A stretch of 64,000 bases of DNA from Gramella sp. Hel_I_59 (GTDB taxonomy: Bacteria; Bacteroidota; Bacteroidia; Flavobacteriales; Flavobacteriaceae), in NCBI RefSeq assembly GCF_006714895.1, contig NZ_VFME01000001.1, positions 2,356,001-2,420,000 on the forward strand, written 5' to 3'. This document shows, piece after piece, positions 15,059 through 23,346 of the stretch (its first letter is position 1; every line of letters starts with the position of its first letter). The notes beneath the pieces are model-generated. The model worked only from the letters and a program-made list of their open reading frames with translations, searched no databases and was not told where the DNA came from. Position numbers and translations under genes: made by a program.

Positions 15059-15988
15059 ATGAAAATAGCACGAGTATTTATTTATTTTATAACAATTATT
15101 CTACTTAATAGTTGTTCCCTTAGTAAAGCCGTAAAGCACCTTAAAGAAGGTGAAACAACTCAGCAAAATTATAGTGCTACATTTCCTTTCGAAATTAAAA
15201 ATGGTTTTATAATTATCCCTGTAGAAATCGAAAATAAAAACTATGATTTTCTATTAGACACAGGCTCTCCTAATCTGGTATCAAATGAACTTGCTGAAAG
15301 TTTGAATTTAAAAGCTATAGATTCTGCAAAAGCAGGTGATGTTTATAACAAAAAGGTCCAAAATAAATATACCCGATTAGAGAATGTTAAAATCGGAAAC
15401 ATAGATTTTACCGGAACAACTGCTTTAATCAATAATTTTAATGATGTATCAGTGTGGTCTTCTTTAAATATTGACGGATTTATAGGAGCTAATTTAATGC
15501 AGCATGCTATTTGGGATATTGACTTCAAAAAGCAAGAAATTACAATAACGGATAAAGAATCAAAATTAGAAATACCTGAAAACATAATTGAAAACAAGTT
15601 ATTTATCGGTGTAGCAGGAGTACCCGCTATCGCTTGTAAATTGAATAAAAAGAAAGTTTGGAATTTCACTGTTGATTTAGGGTATAATGGAGGTATCGTA
15701 GTACCATTTTCTGAATTCAAAAAGCAAACAGAAAATGGCGAAATCTTAGATTTCAAAAAATCTAAGACCAAAGGTGTTACTGGAATTTATGGAGAACAAA
15801 ATACAACCAGGGAATCTTATATAGGAATTATCAATGAAATTGAATTTGGAAATTCAACTTTAGAAAATGTCCAAGTGTATTCAGAGCAATATTTAGAAAA
15901 GAGGTTTGGTGCTGATTTTTTCAAAAATTACCGTGTTATTTTAAATTGGGATAGTAAAAAAATAATGTTAATCAAAAATATAGAATAG
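15059..15988 (+). CDS. Retropepsin-like aspartyl protease lipoprotein (cassette 15)
   Basis: A 309-residue lipoprotein (MKIARVFIYFITIILLNSC, Cys19). Two related halves of an aspartyl-protease-like fold are visible. The first half carries the active-site motif FLLDTGSPNLVS (Asp-Thr-Gly), the flap-like region and IDGFIGANLMQHAIWDIDF, typical of bacterial retropepsin-like proteins. The second half has FTVDLGYNGGIVVP, where the expected D-[ST]-G is changed to D-L-G, then FGADFFKNYRVILNWDSKKI. Whether it works as a single-domain dimer or a pseudo-two-domain enzyme is unclear. It is probably periplasmic or surface-anchored. Confidence 0.85.
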   Translation: MKIARVFIYFITIILLNSCSLSKAVKHLKEGETTQQNYSATFPFEIKNGFIIIPVEIENKNYDFLLDTGSPNLVSNELAESLNLKAIDSAKAGDVYNKKVQNKYTRLENVKIGNIDFTGTTALINNFNDVSVWSSLNIDGFIGANLMQHAIWDIDFKKQEITITDKESKLEIPENIIENKLFIGVAGVPAIACKLNKKKVWNFTVDLGYNGGIVVPFSEFKKQTENGEILDFKKSKTKGVTGIYGEQNTTRESYIGIINEIEFGNSTLENVQVYSEQYLEKRFGADFFKNYRVILNWDSKKIMLIKNIE

Positions 15989-16012
15989 AAGAATTACTAG
16001 TTTACGGCCTAC

Positions 16013-16133
16013 GCACAACAACGGTTAATCGCCAATAAGCGGGACCGTTAGAAAGAAAATAATTAACTTGACCAACAAACCAATACTAAGCCGACAATTC
16101 CGCGTCCCTTACTCCGCCAACTGGCGATAACCG
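16013..16133 (+). repeat. attC site 15, left part (family B), split by IS copy 3
   Basis: R'' GCACAAC (16013-16019; extended TACGCACAAC) complements TTGTACGTA at 15015 with one mismatch. Intact to GATAACCG at 16133; right remnant 17363-17374. Confidence 0.87.
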
Positions 16134-16172
16134 TATTCCAAGGTTAAATCCAAGCCTTTTGTGCTAATTTTT

Positions 16173-17159
16173 TCAGGCTGCAAATCTTTGTAATTCCACA
16201 TAAGGCGTTCCTCTCTTCACCACTGCAAACACTCTGGATAACAGTTTATTGCGGACATTGTTTAGCGCAATCATCTTTAACTTACCTTCCTCCCGCTTTT
16301 TCTTATAATATTGCCGTAATTCACTGTCATATTGAATGGCTGTACAGGCCGCCATGCTAAGCAGGCTCTTCATTTGCCGATCTCCCATCGGGTGGCATTT
16401 TCGCTTTTTGTGAATACTGCTTCCCGAACTATGACCAAAGGGAGCCGTCCCACAATAACTGGAGAATTGGCGCCAGCTATTAAAGCGTTCAAAATTATTG
16501 GTGTGATAAAGCAACTGGGCGCCTACAACTAAACCAACACCTTTTAAAGAACTGATCAACTTATAATTTTGCGATAATGCCTCAGAAGTCTTTATCAGTG
16601 ATTTTAGTTGCTTCTCTATTTTATTTATTTGAGAAGTCAGGTGAGTAATAGAGCTTACAAGCGTTTTACAACAGGTATCTGTAGAACTGCTGCTGAGCAA
16701 CTTTTTCAGCTCTGAAAGGGTATTCTTCAATCCCGTACGACTACGAACCAGCTGATCACGCAAAGCCAGCAACCTGCCTACTTCTAATAGTTCATTATCT
16801 TTCAGCTCACTCGGTGAAAGTTCCTCACGGTGAAGCCAGCCATACCTGGCGATCATCATGGCATCTACCACGTCATTCTTCTCTCTGATCACTCCGGAAG
16901 AACGTTTGATTACTACAGGATTTTCCTGTACATATACCTGCTTCTTTGAAGATAAATACAACGCTAACTTCAAGGAATAATGACCGGTATTCTCAAAACA
17001 GAAAAACACTTTTTGTTCCTTACCGTTAGCCCATTGCAACAAGGCTTTATAACCCTTCACATCATTACTGAACTCCCGATGGGAACTACGATTGTAAGCA
17101 TAGGCATCTAACTTGTTTTTTGAAACATCAATTCCGATTACTTCTTGGTAATTTTTCAT
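16173..17159 (-). CDS. IS110-family DEDD transposase (copy 3)
   Basis: 328 residues, intact. It shares LLEVGRLLAL with copies 2 and 4 and has LISSLKG like copy 4 (LITSLKG in copies 1-2). Confidence 0.95.
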   Translation of the reverse strand: MKNYQEVIGIDVSKNKLDAYAYNRSSHREFSNDVKGYKALLQWANGKEQKVFFCFENTGHYSLKLALYLSSKKQVYVQENPVVIKRSSGVIREKNDVVDAMMIARYGWLHREELSPSELKDNELLEVGRLLALRDQLVRSRTGLKNTLSELKKLLSSSSTDTCCKTLVSSITHLTSQINKIEKQLKSLIKTSEALSQNYKLISSLKGVGLVVGAQLLYHTNNFERFNSWRQFSSYCGTAPFGHSSGSSIHKKRKCHPMGDRQMKSLLSMAACTAIQYDSELRQYYKKKREEGKLKMIALNNVRNKLLSRVFAVVKRGTPYVELQRFAA

Positions 17160-17194
17160 ATTTTTAAAAAATTATTATTTGAAGGGCGCATTAA

Positions 17195-17333
17195 CTAACT
17201 CCTTTAACGGGTCCATAATAAGACCTGGTATTCCAAATGGTTCTTGCTGCCCGTATGAAGAATGGAGGACTCTTACGGCTATTGGATCTGTAATCTCGAG
17301 ACCGTTTTAGTTCTCCTCCTTCTTCATCTCAAA
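17195..17333 (-). ncRNA. Candidate bridge RNA of IS copy 3
   Basis: Same hairpins and guide words as copy 1; target guide at + 17297-17306, donor guide at + 17227-17236. Confidence 0.72.
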
Positions 17334-17362
17334 GGTATATTTATTAATAAGCGAAGTAAAGG

Positions 17363-17374
17363 AGACCGTTGGCA
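17363..17374 (+). repeat. attC site 15, right remnant
   Basis: AGACCGTTGGCA; crossover GTT at 17368-17370, beginning cassette 16 (TTGGCAACA). Confidence 0.85.
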
Positions 17375-17471
17375 ACAAACCAATGAAAACTTGAACTTAA
17401 AGAAAATATTAAAAGTTGCTTCTTAATAAACTCAGACCAGTCTAAAAAAGTCAAATAACCCGATATATAAA

Positions 17472-17879
17472 ATGAATAAAAAATCACAACTAACCGAGCA
17501 TTTAGAAAAATGCTGCGAATCTTACTCTGAGATTGAGAATAATATTATAATAACAACTACAAAACCTCTCATATTTCAAGTAGATTTTTCAAATAATAAA
17601 ACTGATATTTCTGCTAAACTGAAAGGCTGGAATTTTCTGACGGGTTTCTTAGAAATGAGATTTGAAAAAGTCGCAAGCTATATATCGATAATGTTGATTC
17701 TAATGATTTTGATTACTTTGTTTTCATTAGTGATGGTTGAAAATGAAATTGAAAACACCACTGTTCTAACTTCAATTACTTGTATAGTAGTGGCTGCAGT
17801 ATGGACTTGCCTATTCTATATAAATTATCGAATTAAATATGAAAACATGAAAAATAGGATTGTAGATTGGACCAACTAA
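17472..17879 (+). CDS. Two-span membrane protein of unknown function (cassette 16)
   Basis: A 135-residue protein. The N-terminal ~70 residues are cytosolic (LTEHLEKCCESYSEIENN, then a short beta region IIITTTKPLIFQVDF). Two spans follow (ISIMLILMILITLFSLVMV and VLTSITCIVVAAVWTCLFYI), with a basic C-terminus. No family recognised. The gene ends 5 bases before the R'' box, filling the cassette. Confidence 0.72.
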   Translation: MNKKSQLTEHLEKCCESYSEIENNIIITTTKPLIFQVDFSNNKTDISAKLKGWNFLTGFLEMRFEKVASYISIMLILMILITLFSLVMVENEIENTTVLTSITCIVVAAVWTCLFYINYRIKYENMKNRIVDWTN

Positions 17880-17884
17880 GGTCA

Positions 17885-18020
17885 ATTGCCAACATCGGTT
17901 GATCGCAAATAACGGGTTTAATCGGAAAAGCGTAATTTTAGAAACCAGGAAATAAAATAGTTAATCCGACAAGTCCGCGTCCCTACTCCCGCAACTTGCG
18001 ATAACCGAGACCGTTATGTA
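17885..18020 (+). repeat. attC site 16 (family A), end of cassette 16
   Basis: R'' ATTGCCAAC ends at 17893 and complements TTGGCAA at 17369. L'' CGGTTGATCGC (bulge G). Crossover GTT at 18013-18015. Confidence 0.88.
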
Positions 18021-18046
18021 TTATGCCAAAACTTGAAAAACCCACT

Positions 18047-18538
18047 ATGAAAAAACTTATTATCGCCCTCACACTACTCTTTATCAATCCTTTATTTAGC
18101 CAGGAAGAAGAATTTAAATTTATTGACACAAAAGAACAGAATGATCAGTGGAACATTAAATTTAAAACTGAAAATTTAGAACAGCAGATAAAATTAATCC
18201 AAGAAAGACTTATATCTGATTCGAATATCTTTTATACTCCGACCAATGCTCACGGCGAAACTCAATTACCTGACGGCTTTAAAAGCACCACTCAACATAG
18301 ACCGCTATATATCTTGAAATCGCAGAACTCAGAAGGAATATTATTGGAAAGTAATATAAGCAAAAAGAGAGTTGCTCTGATTAATTCTCATTTAATTGAA
18401 AATAACATTGAGAACATATCACTTTCAAACGACATGAAATCTCAATCTCTTTACGGAGCTAGGGCAAAAAGCGGACTAATAATAATAAATTTTTCGGATG
18501 AAAAAGTACTGGAAAAATTAGCTACTAAAGAAAAATAA
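18047..18538 (+). CDS. Secreted TonB-plug-like protein (cassette 17)
   Basis: I prefer the ATG at 18047, which begins a signal peptide (MKKLIIALTLLFINPLFSQ), to the in-frame ATG at 18023. The 163-residue product ends with SLYGARAKSGLIIINFSDEK, which resembles the plug motif S-x-YG-x-x-G-x-NG-hhhh-TT found in TonB-dependent receptors and in small stand-alone secreted plug-like proteins. A backbone protein at 34275 shows the same plan. The role is unknown; no barrel is present, so it cannot itself transport. Confidence 0.65.
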   Translation: MKKLIIALTLLFINPLFSQEEEFKFIDTKEQNDQWNIKFKTENLEQQIKLIQERLISDSNIFYTPTNAHGETQLPDGFKSTTQHRPLYILKSQNSEGILLESNISKKRVALINSHLIENNIENISLSNDMKSQSLYGARAKSGLIIINFSDEKVLEKLATKEK

Positions 18539-18553
18539 TTCTGCAATGGCACA

Positions 18554-18689
18554 ATACATAACAACGGTTAATCGCCAATAAGCGGCAGTGTTATTAAGAA
18601 AATAATTAATATGACCAACAAACCAATATTAAGCCGACAAGTCCGCGTGCTTACTCCCGCAACTTGCGATAACCGTAACCGTTGTAGCC
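18554..18689 (+). repeat. attC site 17, hybrid of families B and A
   Basis: R'' AATACATAAC ends at 18562 and complements the cassette start TTATGTATT at 18014. The left half is family B (CGGTTAATCGCCAATAAGCGG up to the filler), but the right half is family A (ACTCCCGCAACTTGCGATAACCGTAACCG). Crossover GTT at 18681-18683. The L stem is therefore imperfect. Confidence 0.85.
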
Positions 18690-18706
18690 AATTTGCAAAT
18701 AAAATC

Positions 18707-19808
18707 CTGGGTTCAATAACTTAACGCAACAAATCATAACTTTAGATTTGTTGTATGGAACTAAAAAAACACCGGAGATTATCTCATAAAGAGAGGGTGA
18801 TTATCCAGACTCTTTTAGAAGAAAATAGGTCCAAATCCTTTATTGCAATCAAGCTGGGTAGATCCCGTTCAACCATTACCCGAGAAGTGAACAGATGGAT
18901 CACTAAACCAGGGGAATATTACAGTGCTGATATAGCTGATTATATTGCTAAAGACGATTACCTCAATAAAAAAAACAAGGATAAAATAAGCACCTATAAA
19001 AGGCTCTGTATTTATGTTTACAAAGGTCTTTTGAAAGACTGGTCACCGGAACAAATATCCGGAAGGATCAAAGATGATTATCCCAATGATCCAGTGATGA
19101 CTATTTCTCACGAAGCTATTTATCAGCACATCTACAATAAGCCACAAGCAAGGCTTAATTTAAAGCTCATCAAGCTTCTGGCCAGAGGAACACAGCGTAG
19201 AAGATCAAGAAAAAAACGTAAGGTAAAAGGAAGCAGAATTATCGATCAGGTTAGCATTGACCAGCGACCAGCGCATATTAACCTTCGAGAAGAAAGCGGT
19301 CACTGGGAAGGTGATCTTATGGTGGGAGCCAATCACAAAAGTGTCATAGGGACTATCATAGAACGCAAGTTTAGATACACATTGATTGTGAAATTAGATC
19401 ATAAAAAGGCTGATCACGTCAGTAAAAAATTCTCCAAAACCTTGAATCAAATGGATCCAGTTTTTAAGAAAACGATGACTTACGACAACGGAGTTGAAAT
19501 GGCAGCACATAAGAAAATTACTGTAAAAACAGGAATGCAAATCTACTTCGCTCACCCCTATTCTTCCTGGGAAAGAGGAACCAATGAGAACACTAACGGA
19601 CTCATTAGAAGATACCTTCCAAAAGGAAAAAATTTTAATACCATTGATGAAAAACAATTGAAAATTATACAGGATAAACTCAATAACAGACCTCGTAAAA
19701 TCCTAGGGTTTAAAACGCCACAGGAAATGATGGATCTTGAACGAAAAAAATTATATTTGAATACCTAACCTTTTAATACGCTTTGTTGCGTTACAACCTT
19801 GAATCCAG
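18707..19808 (+). mobile_element. IS30-family insertion sequence in cassette 18
   Basis: About 1.1 kb bounded by 27-bp imperfect inverted repeats: left 18707-18733 (CTGGGTTCAA…TAACGCAACAAA), right 19782-19808, with 12 identical terminal-side bases. Length and single transposase fit the IS30 family. The right end lies 4 bases before the start codon of the next gene. No clear target duplication is visible. Confidence 0.85.
18755..19768 (+). CDS. IS30-family transposase
   Basis: A 337-residue DDE transposase. The N-terminal helix-turn-helix reads LSHKERVIIQTLLEENRS then IKLGRSRSTITREVNRW, the IS30 hallmark. The catalytic domain shows GHWEGDLMVG (first Asp), TYDNGVEMAAH (second Asp) and WERGTNENTNGLIRRYLPKG (Glu). 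The frame is full length, so it may be active. Confidence 0.95.
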   Translation: MELKKHRRLSHKERVIIQTLLEENRSKSFIAIKLGRSRSTITREVNRWITKPGEYYSADIADYIAKDDYLNKKNKDKISTYKRLCIYVYKGLLKDWSPEQISGRIKDDYPNDPVMTISHEAIYQHIYNKPQARLNLKLIKLLARGTQRRRSRKKRKVKGSRIIDQVSIDQRPAHINLREESGHWEGDLMVGANHKSVIGTIIERKFRYTLIVKLDHKKADHVSKKFSKTLNQMDPVFKKTMTYDNGVEMAAHKKITVKTGMQIYFAHPYSSWERGTNENTNGLIRRYLPKGKNFNTIDEKQLKIIQDKLNNRPRKILGFKTPQEMMDLERKKLYLNT

Positions 19809-19812
19809 CGAT

Positions 19813-20793
19813 ATGAACAAAATTTTTAAACTATTCTTGTTACTCAATCTAATTATAAGTTACAGTAATAAGACCATCTCACAGAACATTGTTGAAGAAT
19901 ATGAACAAAGAAAAAATGATAGTATTAGGATTGGAATAGGAGAAAAAGATTTTTTACCATTCATTCAAAGTGGCTACACACTAATGCTACCTACAAGTAA
20001 AGATATAAAAGGTGTATTAGTATTTCTTGAAGATTCAGGATACGATAAAAAGAATAAAAATTCAAAACAGATTTATGACCAGGCTTCTGAAAAGAATTTT
20101 GCAGTTCTATCAGTTTCAAATGAAATTCCTTTTGATTTTTATTTTTCTAAAAAATCTGCCCGCTCCTCACATATAATAATCAATCAAGTCTTTAAAAAAT
20201 ACAATTTACCTAACGAAAATATCTTTTTTATTGGAGTTGGATTGTCGGGACATAGGGTAATGAAACATATCGAATTTATGAAGGAAGATAATTATGGGTT
20301 TCAATTAAACATACAAGGTATTGTAGTTTGTAATGCAGTGTTAGATTGGGCAAGCGAATGGTATAAATTTGATAGAGAAAAAAGAAATCAACGCAATAAT
20401 TTATGGGAACCAACATTCGCTACCTATATGTTAGAAACACATCTTAATGGCACACCTAAAAACAATCCCGACGGTTATTACGATTTCTCAGCTTATAGCT
20501 ATTTTGATGAAAAAAATGAGAACATTAAGTTTTACACTAGTTATGCAGTAAGAGCATATATAGAACCTGCAATAAAGTATTGGCTAAAAAAGCATCTTAA
20601 AACAATGTATGACAACAATTCACCTGATATGGTTGGACTATTAGCCGAATTGGAACTTGCAGGAAATGAAAAAACAGAATTAATTGTTTTACAACCAGAA
20701 GACAATGAATCACAAAAAAAGAATCCAGATTCCACTTGGGATGCAATAAATAAAAATGAATTAATAGATTGGATAAATAATCAATCGGAATAA
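19813..20793 (+). CDS. Secreted protein with alpha/beta-hydrolase-like features (cassette 18)
   Basis: The ATG at 19813 begins a signal peptide (MNKIFKLFLLLNLIISYSN…); the in-frame ATG at 19783 lies inside the IS30 end and is unlikely. The 326-residue protein has YTLMLPTSKDIKGVLVFLED, NFAVLSVSNEIPFDFYFSKK and NIFFIGVGLSGHRVMKHIEF, the layout of an alpha/beta hydrolase with a nucleophile-elbow-like GLSGH (not a strict G-x-S-x-G), so enzyme activity is uncertain. The IS30 insertion sits 4 bp upstream, so its native leader has been replaced. Confidence 0.65.
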   Translation: MNKIFKLFLLLNLIISYSNKTISQNIVEEYEQRKNDSIRIGIGEKDFLPFIQSGYTLMLPTSKDIKGVLVFLEDSGYDKKNKNSKQIYDQASEKNFAVLSVSNEIPFDFYFSKKSARSSHIIINQVFKKYNLPNENIFFIGVGLSGHRVMKHIEFMKEDNYGFQLNIQGIVVCNAVLDWASEWYKFDREKRNQRNNLWEPTFATYMLETHLNGTPKNNPDGYYDFSAYSYFDEKNENIKFYTSYAVRAYIEPAIKYWLKKHLKTMYDNNSPDMVGLLAELELAGNEKTELIVLQPEDNESQKKNPDSTWDAINKNELIDWINNQSE

Positions 20794-20797
20794 AAAC

Positions 20798-20935
20798 TAC
20801 GCACAACATCGGTTCATCGCAAATAACGGGTATAGCCGGAAAAAGTATAATTTTAGAAACCAGGAAAGAAAATAACTAAGCCGACAAGTCCGCGTCCCTA
20901 CTCCCGCAACTTGCGATAACCGTAACCGTTGTAAA
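20798..20935 (+). repeat. attC site 18 (family A), end of cassette 18
   Basis: R'' TACGCACAAC ends at 20807. It does NOT complement the start of this cassette (TTGTAGCC at 18682), unlike every other cassette. L'' CGGTTCATCGC (bulge C); crossover GTT at 20928-20930. Confidence 0.87.
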
Positions 20936-20951
20936 GCATTAAAATGAAAAT

Positions 20952-21995
20952 ATGAACAAAACAATAAATCTTCAGAAAAACCTAATCATATTTGGAATAC
21001 CATTTCTGATTATTGGATTGATCATTTTCATTGCGAAATCACAACTATTTATAAATAACTCAAATAATCTAGCCACAGGAATAACGTTTGACTTATTATT
21101 GACAGTGCCGTTTATATATTTTTTGCTAATTAGAAAAACAAATATTCCTAAAACAACGGTAGTTCCATTTTTAATACTCGGAATCGTAATAAGTTCAATT
21201 ATTCTCCCATCAGAAAATCAGTATTATTTAAATCTTTTTAAAACTTGGGTACTCCCTATCGTTGAAATATCAATTCTATCATTTGTAATATACAATGTCA
21301 GAAAAGGAATAAAACACTACAACTTAAACAAAACCGAATCGTTTGATTTTTTTACCACATTAAAGAACACTTGTTATGAAATACTTCCCAAAGGATTTGT
21401 TATCCCTGTTGTTACAGAAATTGCGGTTTTTTATTATGGGTTTATTTATTGGAAAAAAAGAGATTTAAAAGAAAATGAGTTTTCTTACCACAAAGAAAGC
21501 GGCACAATCGCATTAATGATTGTAATCATATTTTTAGTAGCAATTGAAACGGCTGTAATACACATTTTATTAGCAAAATGGAGCAATACTGCTGCTTGGA
21601 TTTTGACATTTTTAAGTATTTACACTGGAATTCAAATTTTCGGATTCTTAAAATCAATGTTTAAAAGACCAATATCAATAGAAAATAACAAACTATTTCT
21701 TAGATATGGAATTATGAAGGAGGCCACCATTAATATAGAAGATATCGAAAGTATAGAAGTATCATCAAAAGATGTAGAGCTAAATAAGGAAACTCGGAAT
21801 CTATCTCTTTTAGGAGAATTAGAAAGTCATAACTTAATTATTAGGTTAAAAAAAGAAAATACATTAATTGGATTATACGGAATGAAAAGAAAATTTAAGA
21901 ATCTAACATTTCACGTGGACGATAAAATTAAATTTAAAGATCTAGTAATTAACGCTTTACAACAACGGTTCATCGCCAATAAGCGGCAGCGTTAG
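20952..21995 (+). CDS. Multi-span membrane protein with PH-like C-terminus (cassette 19)
   Basis: A 347-residue protein with about seven spans in its first ~230 residues (IIFGIPFLIIGLIIFIAKS, GITFDLLLTVPFIYFLLI, VVPFLILGIVISSIIL, WVLPIVEISILSFVIY, FVIPVVTEIAVFYYGFIYW, GTIALMIVIIFLVAIETAVI, AAWILTFLSIYTGIQIFGFL). The C-terminal ~100 residues (ISIENNKLFLRYGIMKEATI, DIESIEVSS) look like a PH-type domain. The frame reads into attC 19: since this site has TTCATC rather than TTAATC, no stop is met until the TAG at 21993-21995, adding about 11 attC-encoded residues. No named family. Confidence 0.75.
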   Translation: MNKTINLQKNLIIFGIPFLIIGLIIFIAKSQLFINNSNNLATGITFDLLLTVPFIYFLLIRKTNIPKTTVVPFLILGIVISSIILPSENQYYLNLFKTWVLPIVEISILSFVIYNVRKGIKHYNLNKTESFDFFTTLKNTCYEILPKGFVIPVVTEIAVFYYGFIYWKKRDLKENEFSYHKESGTIALMIVIIFLVAIETAVIHILLAKWSNTAAWILTFLSIYTGIQIFGFLKSMFKRPISIENNKLFLRYGIMKEATINIEDIESIEVSSKDVELNKETRNLSLLGELESHNLIIRLKKENTLIGLYGMKRKFKNLTFHVDDKIKFKDLVINALQQRFIANKRQR

Positions 21996-22077
21996 TAAGA
22001 AAATAATTATCTTGACCAACAAACCAATACTAAGCCGACAAATCCGAGTCCCTTACTCCGCCAACTGGCGATAACCG
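21954..22077 (+). repeat. attC site 19, left part (family B), split by IS copy 4
   Basis: R'' GCTTTACAAC (21954-21963) exactly complements TTGTAAAGC at 20929. Bulge base C. Intact to GATAACCG at 22077; right remnant 23307-23318. Confidence 0.9.
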
Positions 22078-22116
22078 TATTCCAAGGTTAAATCCAAGCC
22101 TTTTGTGCTAATTTTT

Positions 22117-23103
22117 TCAGGCTGCAAATCTTTGTAATTCCACATAAGGCGTCACTCTCTTCACCACTGCAAACACTCTGGATAACAGTTTATTGCGGAC
22201 ATTGTTTAGCGCAATCATCTTTAACTTACCTTCCTCCCGCTTTTTCTTATAATACTGCCGTAATTCACTGTCATATTGAATGGCTGTACAGGCCGCCATG
22301 CTAAGCAGGCTCTTCATTTGCCGATCTCCCATCGGGTGGCATTTTCGCTTTTTGTGAATACTGCTTCCCGAACTATGACCAAAGGGAGCCGTCCCACAAT
22401 AACTGGAGAATTGGCGCCAGCTATTAAAGCGTTCAAAATTATTGGTGTGATAAAGCAACTGGGCGCCTACAACTAAACCAACACCTTTTAAAGAACTGAT
22501 CAACTTATAATTTTGCGATAATGCCTCAGAAGTCTTTATCAGTGATTTTAGTTGCTTCTCTATTTTATTTATTTGAGAAGTCAGGTGAGTAATAGAGCTT
22601 ACAAGCGTTTTACAACAGGTATCTGTAGAACTGCTGCTGAGCAACTTTTTCAGCTCTGAAAGGGTATTCTTCAATCCCGTACGACTACGAACCAGCTGAT
22701 CACGCAAAGCCAGCAACCTGCCTACTTCTAATAGTTCATTATCTTTCAGCTCACTCGGTGAAAGTTCCTCACGGTGAAGCCAGCCATACCTGGCGATCAT
22801 CATGGCATCTACCACGTCATTCTTCTCTCTGATCACTCCGGAAGAACGTTTGATTACTACAGGATTTTCCTGTACATATACCTGCTTCTTTGAAGATAAA
22901 TACAACGCTAACTTCAAGGAATAATGACCGGTATTCTCAAAACAGAAAAACACTTTTTGTTCCTTACCGTTAGCCCATTGCAACAAGGCTTTATAACCCT
23001 TCACATCATTACTGAACTCCCGATGGGAACTACGATTGTAAGCATAGGCATCTAACTTGTTTTTTGAAACATCAATTCCGATTACTTCTTGGTAATTTTT
23101 CAT
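22117..23103 (-). CDS. IS110-family DEDD transposase (copy 4)
   Basis: 328 residues, intact. It has LLEVGRLLAL and LISSLKG like copy 3, plus a unique Val in KRVTPYVEL near the C-terminus (Gly in the others). Confidence 0.95.
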   Translation of the reverse strand: MKNYQEVIGIDVSKNKLDAYAYNRSSHREFSNDVKGYKALLQWANGKEQKVFFCFENTGHYSLKLALYLSSKKQVYVQENPVVIKRSSGVIREKNDVVDAMMIARYGWLHREELSPSELKDNELLEVGRLLALRDQLVRSRTGLKNTLSELKKLLSSSSTDTCCKTLVSSITHLTSQINKIEKQLKSLIKTSEALSQNYKLISSLKGVGLVVGAQLLYHTNNFERFNSWRQFSSYCGTAPFGHSSGSSIHKKRKCHPMGDRQMKSLLSMAACTAIQYDSELRQYYKKKREEGKLKMIALNNVRNKLLSRVFAVVKRVTPYVELQRFAA

Positions 23104-23138
23104 ATTTTTAAAAAATTATTATTTGAAGGGCGCATTAA

Positions 23139-23277
23139 CTAACTCCTTTAACGGGTCCATAATAAGACCTGGTATTCCAAATGGTTCTTGCTGCCCGTAT
23201 GAAGAATGGAGGACTCTTACGGCTATTGGATCTGTAATCTCGAGACCGTTTTAGTTCTCCTCCTTCTTCATCTCAAA
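23139..23277 (-). ncRNA. Candidate bridge RNA of IS copy 4
   Basis: Same hairpins and guide words as copy 1; target guide at + 23241-23250, donor guide at + 23171-23180. Confidence 0.72.
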
Positions 23278-23306
23278 GGTATATTTATTAATAAGCGAAG
23301 TAAAGG

Positions 23307-23318
23307 AAACCGTTGGCA
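23307..23318 (+). repeat. attC site 19, right remnant
   Basis: AAACCGTTGGCA; crossover GTT at 23312-23314, beginning cassette 20 (TTGGCAACAAGCC). Confidence 0.83.
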
Positions 23319-23346
23319 ACAAGCCGAAATAATCACTCTCAACAAT

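Larger units (their letters stand above)
16134..17362 (-). mobile_element. IS110-family element, copy 3, inserted in attC 15
   Basis: 1229 bp, same ends, orientation and insertion point as copies 1 and 2; excision restores CCGAGACCGTT. Confidence 0.93.
22078..23306 (-). mobile_element. IS110-family element, copy 4, inserted in attC 19
   Basis: 1229 bp, same ends and orientation. Its right flank reads AAACCGTT instead of AGACCGTT, so this target differed by one base at the guide position. Confidence 0.93.

Noticed and set aside
465..21963. Repeated 130-bp units as REP/BIME, MITE or CRISPR repeats
   Set aside because: They are not regularly spaced, always separate single genes, and their outer bases change from cassette to cassette in step with the cassette's own start. 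That fits attC sites and not dispersed repeats or CRISPR.
23206..23346. N-terminal extension of the DoxX-like gene into the IS
   Set aside because: It is coded by the candidate bridge RNA region; the ATG at 23347 begins a more normal protein.
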